Source of the DNA: a candidate division WWE3 bacterium
GTDB taxonomy: Bacteria > Patescibacteriota > 4484-211 > JAGQKX01
Length of the DNA stretch: 15,223 nucleotides
Reading direction: 5' to 3'
Assembly: GCA_020429905.1 (NCBI GenBank)
Contig: JAGQKX010000002.1
Span: forward strand, 1-15,223
Position 1 is the stretch's first letter; each line of letters opens with the position of its first letter. A program made the translations under genes and the position numbers. Under the pieces are notes generated by a model. It did not search any database. It saw nothing but the letters and a program-made list of their open reading frames with translations, and was not told where the DNA came from. Shown piece by piece: positions 6,525 to 12,590 of this stretch.

Positions 6525-7280
6525 ATGCGGTATATTGTGGCAAATTGGAAACAAAATAAAAATATCCAACAAGCGCTTGCCTGGTTGACCGCTTTTAAAG
6601 ATTCCTCGTTTACCTTACCAAACGATATTGTGGTCGTGGTCGCGGCGCCGTATCCGCTTCTACCGCAGATGCGAAAATATATTGATGAAGAGAATATCCC
6701 GCTTAAACTTGCTGCTCAGGACATAAGCGCTCACGCTTCCGGCGCGTTTACGGGCGAGGTTGGAGGAGAACAGTTACAGTCAATCGTCGATTGCGTTATT
6801 ATTGGTCACTCTGAACGGCGCATGTATTTCTCTGAATCAAATGATTCGGTAAAAGAAAAAGTTGCCCAGGCTCATGCGTTTGGCTTAGGGACGTTCGTCT
6901 GTATTGCAGATCAAATACACGAAGATGGTACGGTGCCAGAGACGAAACAGGAAGTGCCGGATGAATGGTTCGAGCAGCAGGTTAACTGTGTTTTTGACGA
7001 AGGTGTCCAACCGGACAAATTGGTATTTGTCTATGAACCCATCTCGGCCATTTCTACTTTCGGCGGACAACCATTGACCGGTACAGAAGCTGTTTCTGCA
7101 TTAGAACGTGTCTCAAATGTTTCTCAAGAAAAAGTGTTAGTGATGTATGGGGGAAGTGTTAATGCTGATAATATTGGTGAATATTGGCCATACCCCATCG
7201 TAGCTGGGGTTATGCCAGGTGGGGCAAGCCTTGACATCCGGTCATTTCTAGATATCTTAGAAAGAGCACAAAATTCCTAA
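6525..7280 (+). CDS. tpiA: Triosephosphate isomerase
   Basis: Interconverts dihydroxyacetone phosphate and glyceraldehyde-3-phosphate. The 251-residue length is normal. Catalytic residues are present: Asn7 and Lys9 (ANWKQNK), His95 (IIGHSERR, 92-99) and Glu171 (VYEP). The phosphate loop YGGSV (208-212) and GGASLD (232-237) are kept. Two places differ from most bacterial enzymes: the mobile lid (loop 6), normally YEPVWAIGTGK, reads YEPISAISTFGGQP, with no Trp and no GTG; and the late motif, normally GALVGGASL, reads GVMPGGASL. AQDISAHASGAFTGEV is the standard dimer loop with a slightly changed spelling. The gene starts 6 nt after pgk with no ribosome binding site, so translation is probably coupled. 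Confidence 0.95.
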   Translation: MRYIVANWKQNKNIQQALAWLTAFKDSSFTLPNDIVVVVAAPYPLLPQMRKYIDEENIPLKLAAQDISAHASGAFTGEVGGEQLQSIVDCVIIGHSERRMYFSESNDSVKEKVAQAHAFGLGTFVCIADQIHEDGTVPETKQEVPDEWFEQQVNCVFDEGVQPDKLVFVYEPISAISTFGGQPLTGTEAVSALERVSNVSQEKVLVMYGGSVNADNIGEYWPYPIVAGVMPGGASLDIRSFLDILERAQNS

Positions 7281-7285
7281 TACCT

Positions 7286-8488
7286 ATGAAATACACAAAC
7301 AACAACATTAACCGAAGGGCTAAAAAAAATCGCGTTCGTTCGTCAGCTGGGAGTTCTACAAAGCGGCGTTCTGTCTTTAAGTCAATTGGAATTGTTATTA
7401 CATTTGTTTTTGTTTTGTACGGGATGAAACTCCTGCTTACACCGGTAGTTAAGACGCTTGCTAATGTTTGGGAAGAATCGACTACCGCTATCTCTTTCAT
7501 GCTCCCAGGTGGACCCAAAATCGCCAAAGATGAGTATGGTCACACGAACGTATTAATGGTTGGTATCGATCGCCGTAGTTATCAGCCATATGAATATGAT
7601 GGGCCAGATGGTACCGTTTCCCGAAATGGTTTTTTGGCAGACACGATCATCATCGCCTCGATTGACCCAGAGACGCAAAATGTGGAAATGATTTCTCTTC
7701 CTCGAGATTTGTGGGTAAAGGTGCCGGGATTTGAAGGGCTTGCCGAGCAGCATACAAAAATAAATGCGGTGCATGCACTGGGTGATCGGTTCGATTACTC
7801 TGATGGCGGGGGTATGGGACTTCTCAAAGGAGTTGTAGAAGAGATTGTAGGGATACCGATCCATTATTGGACCCGTATTGATTTTGACGCTTTTGTCAAA
7901 GGTGTTGACGCGGTTGATGGGGTTGATATTTTTGTGGAGCAGCCGTTTACAGATTATATGTATCCACGAAGTGGGTACGAAGATGCGGCCTGGGAGGAAC
8001 GATACGAAATAGTTTCTTTTGAAGAAGGCTGGCAGCACCTTGATGGTGAAACAGCCCTTAAGTATGCCAGAAGTCGCCATGCCTTGGGGCCAGAAGGAAG
8101 CGATTTTGCGAGGGCCAAACGGCAGCAAAATGTCATTGAGGCTACGGCGAATAAAATTTTATCCTCAGAAACGCTACTTAATATTGACCGCTTACAGGGT
8201 CTATATACAGCCGTTTCTGATAATATTGCGACTAATATTTCTCTTGGAGATATTCCCGTTTTCTACCAGATAGCCAAAAATGTAAAACAGGCAAATATCG
8301 AAGGGCACGTATTAGGTGGACCCGAGAATGATCCTCCGCTCATTTATAATCCGGATCCGGGCTTATTCGGAGGAGCATACGTGCTCATTCCAACAGCCGG
8401 GCAGAATAACTATTCAGAAATTCAAACGTGGGCACATGACATTTATTACGCAAGCGATTTCAGTGCCCCATCTGACGAAACTCAATAA
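7286..8488 (+). CDS. LytR-CpsA-Psr (LCP) family cell-wall glycopolymer transferase
   Basis: A 400-residue membrane-anchored protein whose family attaches anionic glycopolymers from lipid-linked precursors to peptidoglycan. A very basic N-terminus (RRAKKNR...KRR, 10-28) precedes one membrane helix (about 33-52); the LCP domain (about 86-292) faces outside. Family motifs are NVLMVGIDRR (88-97), ADTIIIASID (118-127), MISLPRDLWV (135-144), KYARSRH (259-265) and DFARAKRQQNVI (273-284). The Arg that usually precedes the S/T-D-T motif is replaced by Leu (FLADT). The C-terminal part (300-400) resembles the extra domain seen in many LCP proteins. It begins 5 nt after tpi with no ribosome binding site, so a cell-wall gene closes a glycolytic operon. 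The substrate cannot be told from sequence. Confidence 0.9.
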   Translation: MKYTNNNINRRAKKNRVRSSAGSSTKRRSVFKSIGIVITFVFVLYGMKLLLTPVVKTLANVWEESTTAISFMLPGGPKIAKDEYGHTNVLMVGIDRRSYQPYEYDGPDGTVSRNGFLADTIIIASIDPETQNVEMISLPRDLWVKVPGFEGLAEQHTKINAVHALGDRFDYSDGGGMGLLKGVVEEIVGIPIHYWTRIDFDAFVKGVDAVDGVDIFVEQPFTDYMYPRSGYEDAAWEERYEIVSFEEGWQHLDGETALKYARSRHALGPEGSDFARAKRQQNVIEATANKILSSETLLNIDRLQGLYTAVSDNIATNISLGDIPVFYQIAKNVKQANIEGHVLGGPENDPPLIYNPDPGLFGGAYVLIPTAGQNNYSEIQTWAHDIYYASDFSAPSDETQ

Positions 8489-8524
8489 TTCATCGAATAT
8501 CTATGTATATTCGTACAGACTCTC

Positions 8525-9376
8525 GTGATCCACTGTTATTTTGGTCAAGATGATTATTCCATCAAATCAAAAGTTGATGAGTTAGGTAAAGAATATGGAA
8601 ATATTGAATACATTTGGGAAAAGGAACAGTTAGATAACGTAATTGATCTTTCGGCCCAAAGCTCTCTTTTTGGCGAACAGCCATTGATTATCATTCGTGA
8701 ATTACTTAAATCCATAGATCAAGATATACTCGAAAAATTGGCAGGGGGAGAAATTATCATTTGGGAAGGTGAAAAATTAGATAAACGATTGTCCGCCACC
8801 AAATGGTTACAAAAAAACGCAGAGGTACTTGAGTTTCGACCGAAACAGCGCCAAGAAGTCTACGCGTGGGCCCGAGAGCAAGGATATACTGTTGATTACA
8901 AACTGCTTCAAATCATGTGGGACCGTTATGGTTCAAATCTGTGGGCTTGGCACAATGAACTTCATAAACTAGCAGCATTTCTTGACGGAAGTACTGAAAT
9001 AACGATGGAGGCAGCTGATGTTGTCAGCGCTCGGACAACCGAGGATAGTATTTTTTCATTCGTGGATGCCTTTGGAAATAGACAAAAAATACTGAGTTTA
9101 AGCATGTTTGATGACCTCCTTGATCAAGAGATCGATCCGTTCTACCTGCATAGTATGCTTGCTCGCCAAGTGCGACTGTTAATTTTAGCATCTGAACCAA
9201 AAGGATTGGCGGGTAATCCTCCATTTGTCGTAAACAAAGTTCAATCACAGTTAAAGCAGTGGGAATTCAACCAACTAATTCAAGCACATTCGGCACTAAT
9301 TACGATGGATGTGTCAGTAAAAAATGGAAATTCAGATATGACTGATGAATTAGCTGCGTTTCTATTAACTTCGTAG
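8525..9376 (+). CDS. holA: DNA polymerase III, delta subunit
   Basis: The delta subunit opens the sliding clamp within the clamp loader. The 283-residue protein starts at GTG 8525 with MIHCYFGQDDYSIKSKVDEL, matching the family's short beta-strand plus G-[ED]-[ED] start. The N-terminal AAA+-like domain has the SLFGEQPLIIIRE stretch typical of delta, and no Walker A, as expected for this non-ATPase subunit. The middle DRYGSNLWAWHNELHKLAAF and the C-terminal VDAFGNRQKILSLSMFDDLLDQEIDPFYLHSMLARQVRLLI are characteristic of HolA domains II-III. It lies 36 nt after lcp and may share its transcript. It converges on rpsT with 11 nt between stop codons, a neighbour relation also known in Firmicutes. 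No Shine-Dalgarno site is seen. Confidence 0.88.
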   Translation: MIHCYFGQDDYSIKSKVDELGKEYGNIEYIWEKEQLDNVIDLSAQSSLFGEQPLIIIRELLKSIDQDILEKLAGGEIIIWEGEKLDKRLSATKWLQKNAEVLEFRPKQRQEVYAWAREQGYTVDYKLLQIMWDRYGSNLWAWHNELHKLAAFLDGSTEITMEAADVVSARTTEDSIFSFVDAFGNRQKILSLSMFDDLLDQEIDPFYLHSMLARQVRLLILASEPKGLAGNPPFVVNKVQSQLKQWEFNQLIQAHSALITMDVSVKNGNSDMTDELAAFLLTS

Positions 9377-9387
9377 AAAACTAAAAA

Positions 9388-9630
9388 TTACTTGGATTTA
9401 CCAATGAGGATTGAGAGTCTTGATTTGAGTCGGTCTGCTTTCCCTTGTTTAATGACTCCTCTTTTAGCTGCTTTATCAAGCGTTGAAGCAGCGGCCTTCA
9501 TATTTTCTAATGTTGGCTCTAAACGCATCTTTTTCACAGCAGTTCGATAAGCAGTTCGGATGCGGTTATTAATAATTTTTCGTCTTTTAGATTGTCTGAG
9601 CGCCTTAGTGGCGGAAGCTGTGTTAGGCAT
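9388..9630 (-). CDS. rpsT: 30S ribosomal protein S20
   Basis: An 80-residue, highly basic three-helix protein that binds 16S rRNA early in small-subunit assembly. MPNTASATKALRQSKRRKIINNRIRTAYRTAVKK is the family N-terminus, and LDKAAKRGVIKQGKADRLKSRL the conserved C-terminal helix region. The reading frame is open further upstream to 9714, but those 28 residues do not resemble S20 and start before the promoter, so ATG 9630 is the start. GGAG (9645-9642) lies 11 nt upstream, a rather distant ribosome site. It is divergent from murJ, as in some proteobacteria. No terminator hairpin is visible; transcription would run toward the end of holA. Confidence 0.95.
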   Translation of the reverse strand: MPNTASATKALRQSKRRKIINNRIRTAYRTAVKKMRLEPTLENMKAAASTLDKAAKRGVIKQGKADRLKSRLSILIGKSK

Positions 9631-9673
9631 ACAATTTGCTGCTCCAATCCTGAAGCAATGTATTACTTGGTGG

Positions 9674-9703
9674 ACTATATCATATTCATTGCTAGGTTGG
9701 CAA
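9674..9703 (-). promoter_or_regulatory. Promoter of rpsT
   Basis: TTGCCA (9703-9698), an 18-nt spacer and TATAGT (9679-9674) lie on the minus strand. TGA immediately before the -10 box makes it an extended -10. The start near 9667 gives a leader of about 37 nt. Confidence 0.65.
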
Positions 9704-9835
9704 GATTTTCCCAACAGAACAATTTTTATTGGAAATTCTCACCATCAAGAAATAAATAGTTCTATGAAAGTCCTCTTGTTTCACCACAGATTAGGCCATA
9801 CACTTTATGTAGACGCATGACTCATTGATTTAGGT

Positions 9836-9841
9836 TATAAT
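9836..9841 (+). promoter_or_regulatory. -10 box of murJ
   Basis: A perfect TATAAT in the rpsT-murJ divergent gap, 54 nt before ATG 9896. No good -35 box is seen at 16-18 nt. A small hairpin (CACCA 9853-9857 with TGGTG 9865-9869) would lie in the leader. The remaining sequence between the two promoters (9704-9835) shows nothing I can assign. Confidence 0.5.
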
Positions 9842-9895
9842 CACACAGTTCACACCACCTAAAATGGTGATTGTGTTGTTGTATCAAACAAAAGT

Positions 9896-11548
9896 ATGGT
9901 AGCGAAATTGCTGAAAAACGGCAAAAAAATAATCTATCAAGAGCAAAAAACTATCCTCTCAGGTGCCATGGTTGTCGGGGCGCTGTTATTGTTGAGCGCG
10001 ATTTTAGGCATGATAAAAGTTCGACTCTATGCTGGTGTGCTCGGAGCTGGAGAGACATATGACATTGTGGTCACGGCGTTCAAACTTCCAGATCTTATTT
10101 TTCTTCTTGTCGTCGTCGGTTCGTTAAATGCCGCGTTTATTCCACTATTTTCTGAATACATTGCCAACAAAGGCAGTGAGAAAGCATGGGGTTTTGCCAG
10201 TAGTGTATTCAACTGGGCGCTGATTGCTTTTACCGGTTTTGGCGTTGTGCTCTTTATTTTTGCCCGCCCACTCAGCTTTATCGTGGCTGCAGGATTTGAT
10301 GATAGTCAGCGAGATCTTTTGGTAGAACTGATGCGAATTCTTTTGATTTCGACGACTTTTTTGGGGATTTCGAGCTATATTTCAGGAACGCTTCAATCAT
10401 TTAAACGTTTTTTTATTCCATATCTTTCTCCGCTTTTGTATAACCTTGGAGCTATTTTTGGTATTTTGGTACTTTACCAAGTGATGGGTCCGACTGGGAT
10501 CGCGTGGGGAGTTGTGGTCGGCAGTTTGTTGCATTTGCTCATCCAGGTTCCCTTACTTATCCACCTTGGATTTAAATATCGCTTCACCCTCTCGACCGGT
10601 CCCGATATGAAACAAATGATTACACTCTCGCTTCCTCGGACGATAGGTTTAGTTGTAGATCAAGTTAAGACATTAGTGATGGTTAACTTCGCTTCGGTAC
10701 TGGCTGTTGGTTCAATTTCGATTTTAAGCTATGCTGAGAGCATCTATACAGTACCGATTACCGTTATCGGTGCTGCAATAGCTCAAGCTAGTTTACCGAC
10801 TTTTTCCGAGCAAGCGGCCAAGAAAAATTATGGACATCTCACCCAGACATTTATGGCCTCATTGCATCAAATTATTTTTCTAACCACTCCAGTCATGGTG
10901 ATTTTGATCGTCCTTAAAATTCCCGTTGTCCGTTTAGTCTTAGGTATTGGGCGATTCGACTGGGAAGCTACGGTGCTGACATCGTGGGTGCTTGCCATTT
11001 TTTCCATTGGTCTCATTGGGCAGTCAGCCAATTCTCTTATTTTACGGGCGTTTTTTTCTATGAAAGAGACGAAACTGCCGGTATTTATCAGTTCACTTGG
11101 GGTTGTCGCCAGTATCCTCTTTTCAGCTTCTCTCATGCAGGTATGGGGTGTCAGAGGTCTGGCAACGGGAGTGACTATTGGCACGTTGATTGAATTTTCT
11201 CTATTGCTCTGGTTACTTAATCAGCGACTACACTTTGATAAAAAGAAGTTGTTTAGTCCGATTATCAATATCTTAATCTCTGGAGCCGTTATGGCGGCCA
11301 TGATTTTCATTCCAGTGCGCGTATTGGACCAGGTTTTTATCGATACAACCCGTGTAGTGAACTTAGTTATTTTGGTTTGGCTTGTTCTGACAGTCGGGGG
11401 AACAACGTATATTGGTTTGACCTGGATACTAGGAGTAGAAGAAGTTCGCTTATTCTTTAAGATTTTATGGAAACTTCGAGACTTTAAAGAAGCGATCAGT
11501 TCTGCCAAATCTTTGGCGCCTCAGCAGCCAACACTTCTGGAAGATTAA
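9896..11548 (+). CDS. murJ: Lipid II flippase MurJ
   Basis: A 550-residue polytopic membrane protein of the MOP/MATE-like superfamily that moves lipid II across the inner membrane for peptidoglycan synthesis. About fourteen hydrophobic segments can be counted. Family signatures are the first-helix region SAILGMIKVRLYAGVLGAGETYDIVVTAFKLPDLIF, GSLNAAFIPLFSEY, SGTLQSFKRFFIPYLSPLLYNLGAI and, in the second half, LSLPRTIGLVVDQVK and SILSYAESIYTVPITVIGAAIAQASLPTFSE. The Arg found after LP-ll in many proteobacterial MurJ proteins is not at the equivalent place (LPDLIFLLVVVGSLN), but conserved Arg and Lys residues near the cavity remain. Length is slightly above E. coli MurJ because of a longer soluble N-terminus and C-terminal tail. 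No Shine-Dalgarno site precedes ATG 9896. It has its own promoter and terminator, so it is monocistronic. Confidence 0.93.
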   Translation: MVAKLLKNGKKIIYQEQKTILSGAMVVGALLLLSAILGMIKVRLYAGVLGAGETYDIVVTAFKLPDLIFLLVVVGSLNAAFIPLFSEYIANKGSEKAWGFASSVFNWALIAFTGFGVVLFIFARPLSFIVAAGFDDSQRDLLVELMRILLISTTFLGISSYISGTLQSFKRFFIPYLSPLLYNLGAIFGILVLYQVMGPTGIAWGVVVGSLLHLLIQVPLLIHLGFKYRFTLSTGPDMKQMITLSLPRTIGLVVDQVKTLVMVNFASVLAVGSISILSYAESIYTVPITVIGAAIAQASLPTFSEQAAKKNYGHLTQTFMASLHQIIFLTTPVMVILIVLKIPVVRLVLGIGRFDWEATVLTSWVLAIFSIGLIGQSANSLILRAFFSMKETKLPVFISSLGVVASILFSASLMQVWGVRGLATGVTIGTLIEFSLLLWLLNQRLHFDKKKLFSPIINILISGAVMAAMIFIPVRVLDQVFIDTTRVVNLVILVWLVLTVGGTTYIGLTWILGVEEVRLFFKILWKLRDFKEAISSAKSLAPQQPTLLED

Positions 11549-11555
11549 AGAAAAT

Positions 11556-11595
11556 GCCCGGAAAATGTGTTTCTCCGGGCGTATTTTGGTTTTTA
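11556..11595 (+). terminator. Rho-independent terminator after murJ
   Basis: A stem of GCCCGGA (11556-11562) with TCCGGGC (11574-11580) starts 7 nt after the murJ stop, followed by the T-rich GTATTTTGGTTTTT. The minus strand also has a T-rich tail after the stem, so it may stop the converging HNH transcript as well. Confidence 0.8.
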
Positions 11596-11606
11596 GAAAA
11601 CCCTCG

Positions 11607-12098
11607 CTAAAGTTCTCCACCTTTCTCGCAATTGCAATCAAAGTGGGACAATTGAAGGTTACCAAATCGATTTGATCCTCCCTGATGTTTGGGTATCACA
11701 TGATCGATTGTCGCCTCCCAAGCGAGCATGGGTTTATGACAGATTTGGCAAGTAGTCATTAATGTATGACCATCAAACCAATATCCATCTCGTAACAGTA
11801 ACCAATATCTGACTGAACAACGGCTTTTGCTCGTTTCCAGGTCAGTAATAAAGTTGGCACGCGGATACCATCCGCCGCGATGCTCCGTTGAATACGGGGC
11901 ACGTGTGTACCAACCACGATCTTTGATCGTTTGGGCCATATGTTTTGTGACCCAAAGATTCTGCATGATCCGATAGACGGACCAATTTCGCGGAATAAAC
12001 CATTTCCGCTGAGCTGAGGATGATGACACTGCTTTCATCCTTGTACTACCGTGTTGAGGTCGTATTTGACCCTCGTGAAACGGTCGTGCCAGTGTCAT
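11607..12098 (-). CDS. HNH nuclease-domain protein, 163 residues
   Basis: The C-terminal third is an HNH domain: zinc-pair Cys117 and Cys120 (CQIC), IDHVIPKHQGG (131-141) with His133 as the likely catalytic base, Asn144 and Asn147-Leu148-Gln149 (FGNLQLSH), then His152, Cys155 and Asn156. The usual second C-x2-C is H-x2-C here. The N-terminal two thirds (about 1-110), with many Trp, Tyr and Arg residues (RGWYTRAPYS, RGGWYPRANF, RYWLLLRDGYW), match no domain I know and may bind DNA. HNH proteins of this size occur as stand-alone homing endonucleases, in phages and as genomic nucleases; nothing here (intron, methylase, phage genes) decides between them. AGGAG lies 10 nt before ATG 12098. It faces murJ across a shared terminator and is divergent from lepA. 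Gain by transfer is possible but not shown. Confidence 0.82.
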   Translation of the reverse strand: MTLARPFHEGQIRPQHGSTRMKAVSSSSAQRKWFIPRNWSVYRIMQNLWVTKHMAQTIKDRGWYTRAPYSTEHRGGWYPRANFITDLETSKSRCSVRYWLLLRDGYWFDGHTLMTTCQICHKPMLAWEATIDHVIPKHQGGSNRFGNLQLSHFDCNCEKGGEL

Positions 12099-12108
12099 CG
12101 ACCATCAT

Positions 12109-12113
12109 CTCCT
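12109..12113 (-). promoter_or_regulatory. Ribosome binding site AGGAG of the HNH gene
   Basis: AGGAG is 10 nt before ATG 12098. Two nearer ATGs (12108-12106 and 12105-12103) are in another frame, so 12098 is the usable start. Clear Shine-Dalgarno sites are uncommon in this window. Confidence 0.55.
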
Positions 12114-12116
12114 TTG

Positions 12117-12133
12117 GACGCCTTAAGGGCGCC
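12117..12133 (-). other. Small GC-rich hairpin in the HNH gene leader
   Basis: Minus-strand arms 12133-12128 and 12122-12117 form a 6-bp stem (one G-U pair) around a 5-nt loop, 4 nt before AGGAG. It could affect ribosome access. No ligand or protein partner can be named. Confidence 0.4.
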
Positions 12134-12147
12134 ACTTATGAATTTTG

Positions 12148-12162
12148 ACTATATTATATAGT
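12148..12162. promoter_or_regulatory. AT-rich palindrome over the likely -10 box of the HNH gene
   Basis: ACTATAT-T-ATATAGT is a perfect 7-bp inverted repeat with one central base. On the minus strand it contains TATAAT (12158-12153), 55 nt before the HNH start. Its position fits an operator that overlaps a promoter, or simply an AT-rich promoter core; no good -35 box is present. Confidence 0.4.
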
Positions 12163-12317
12163 GTTTTATCAAGTGCTACATCTTTTGGGCGGTTTCTGCA
12201 AAAAAAGCCCTGAGTTAAAAGTATTTTCAGCTTTAGATATTAATGGGATATTTGAGATTTTCTTTTTGGAGAAAGGTATAACTAAATGATTGGATTTTGT
12301 TAAGCGTAAAGAGTAAA

Positions 12318-12345
12318 TTGTTGGCAGCAATACCTTCACTATAAT
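12318..12345 (+). promoter_or_regulatory. Candidate promoter for a leader or small RNA upstream of lepA
   Basis: TTGTTG (12318-12323), a 16-nt spacer and a perfect TATAAT (12340-12345) sit on the plus strand. Transcription from about 12352 would run through both direct repeats and the GC-rich hairpin and, if not stopped, into lepA with a leader of about 240 nt. The -10 overlaps a tandem 9-bp repeat (TCACTATAA, TCACTATAC; 12336-12353). Confidence 0.4.
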
Positions 12346-12358
12346 CACTATACCATGG

Positions 12359-12425
12359 TTTAGATTGCCCGTGATAAGCATTATTTTCTTTTTAAATTAT
12401 GTTTTAGATCTGCCCATGATAAGCA
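12359..12425 (+). repeat. Two imperfect direct repeats, TTTAGAT-TGCCC-TGATAAGCA type
   Basis: Copy 1 (12359-12380) and copy 2 (12403-12425) share TTTAGAT, TGCCC and TGATAAGCA, differing by one inserted base and one substitution. They lie 44-45 nt apart, about four helical turns. TTTAGAT also occurs at 12232-12238, 14353-14359 (followed by a GATAAACA) and 14441-14447, all in the non-coding DNA flanking lepA. Binding sites for a regulator are the simplest reading. With only two good copies it is not a CRISPR array. Confidence 0.65.
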
Positions 12426-12498
12426 AATTAGACAATCATTTTTAATGCTGATAAGATAGATTTATAACAGTCAATTTTTTGGCTGGAATTTATTCGCA

Positions 12499-12543
12499 CC
12501 TTATGCAGGCGGGGCTCAATGCCCCGCTTTGCGCATTATAAGG
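12499..12543 (+). other. Imperfect 45-nt hairpin upstream of lepA
   Basis: A perfect inner stem GCGGGGC (12509-12515) with GCCCCGC (12521-12527) around a 5-nt loop TCAAT is flanked by an outer stem CCTTAT (12499-12504) with ATAAGG (12538-12543), separated by an unequal internal loop. A TTT follows the inner stem but no long U-tract, so it is at best a weak terminator. It ends 19 nt before the lepA -10 box. Confidence 0.65.
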
Positions 12544-12561
12544 ACCCTATTTGCTTACAGT

Positions 12562-12567
12562 TATAAT
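12562..12567 (+). promoter_or_regulatory. -10 box of lepA
   Basis: A perfect TATAAT ends 23 nt before ATG 12591, giving a leader of about 17 nt without a Shine-Dalgarno site. No good -35 box is found at 16-18 nt, where the upstream hairpin ends. Confidence 0.5.
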
Positions 12568-12590
12568 CTGATTGTGGTAAGCTTGCCCCT

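Larger units (their letters stand above)
12163..12590. other. Non-coding AT-rich region between the divergent HNH and lepA genes
   Basis: No convincing gene is present. The one open frame of note (minus, 12381-12169, 70 codons) has no ribosome site and a low-complexity, AT-driven composition. The region does hold a candidate plus-strand promoter (12318-12345), two 22-23 bp direct repeats (12359-12425), a long imperfect hairpin (12499-12543) and the lepA -10 box (12562-12567). It is by far the longest intergenic stretch in an otherwise compact window. Confidence 0.7.

Noticed and set aside
488..9561. Identical 14-mer TAAGCAGTTCGGAT at 488-501 and 9548-9561
   Set aside because: One copy is inside rpsT coding sequence and one between genes; a single 14-bp match in 15 kb is within chance expectation and no longer similarity surrounds it.
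9631..9714. 28-residue N-terminal extension of S20
   Set aside because: S20 proteins begin at MPNT/MANT-like sequence; the extension overlaps and precedes the rpsT promoter.
11607..12098. HNH gene as part of a group I intron, intein or phage
   Set aside because: lepA and murJ are both intact and uninterrupted, and no intron core, integrase or phage genes are visible.
12169..12381. Open frame of 70 codons on the minus strand in the non-coding region
   Set aside because: No ribosome site, AT-driven composition, no recognisable motif, and it runs antisense through a direct repeat and a promoter-like site.
12359..12425. CRISPR-like repeat pair
   Set aside because: Only two imperfect copies with a 22-nt spacing, no further units and no cas genes; regulator sites are more likely.
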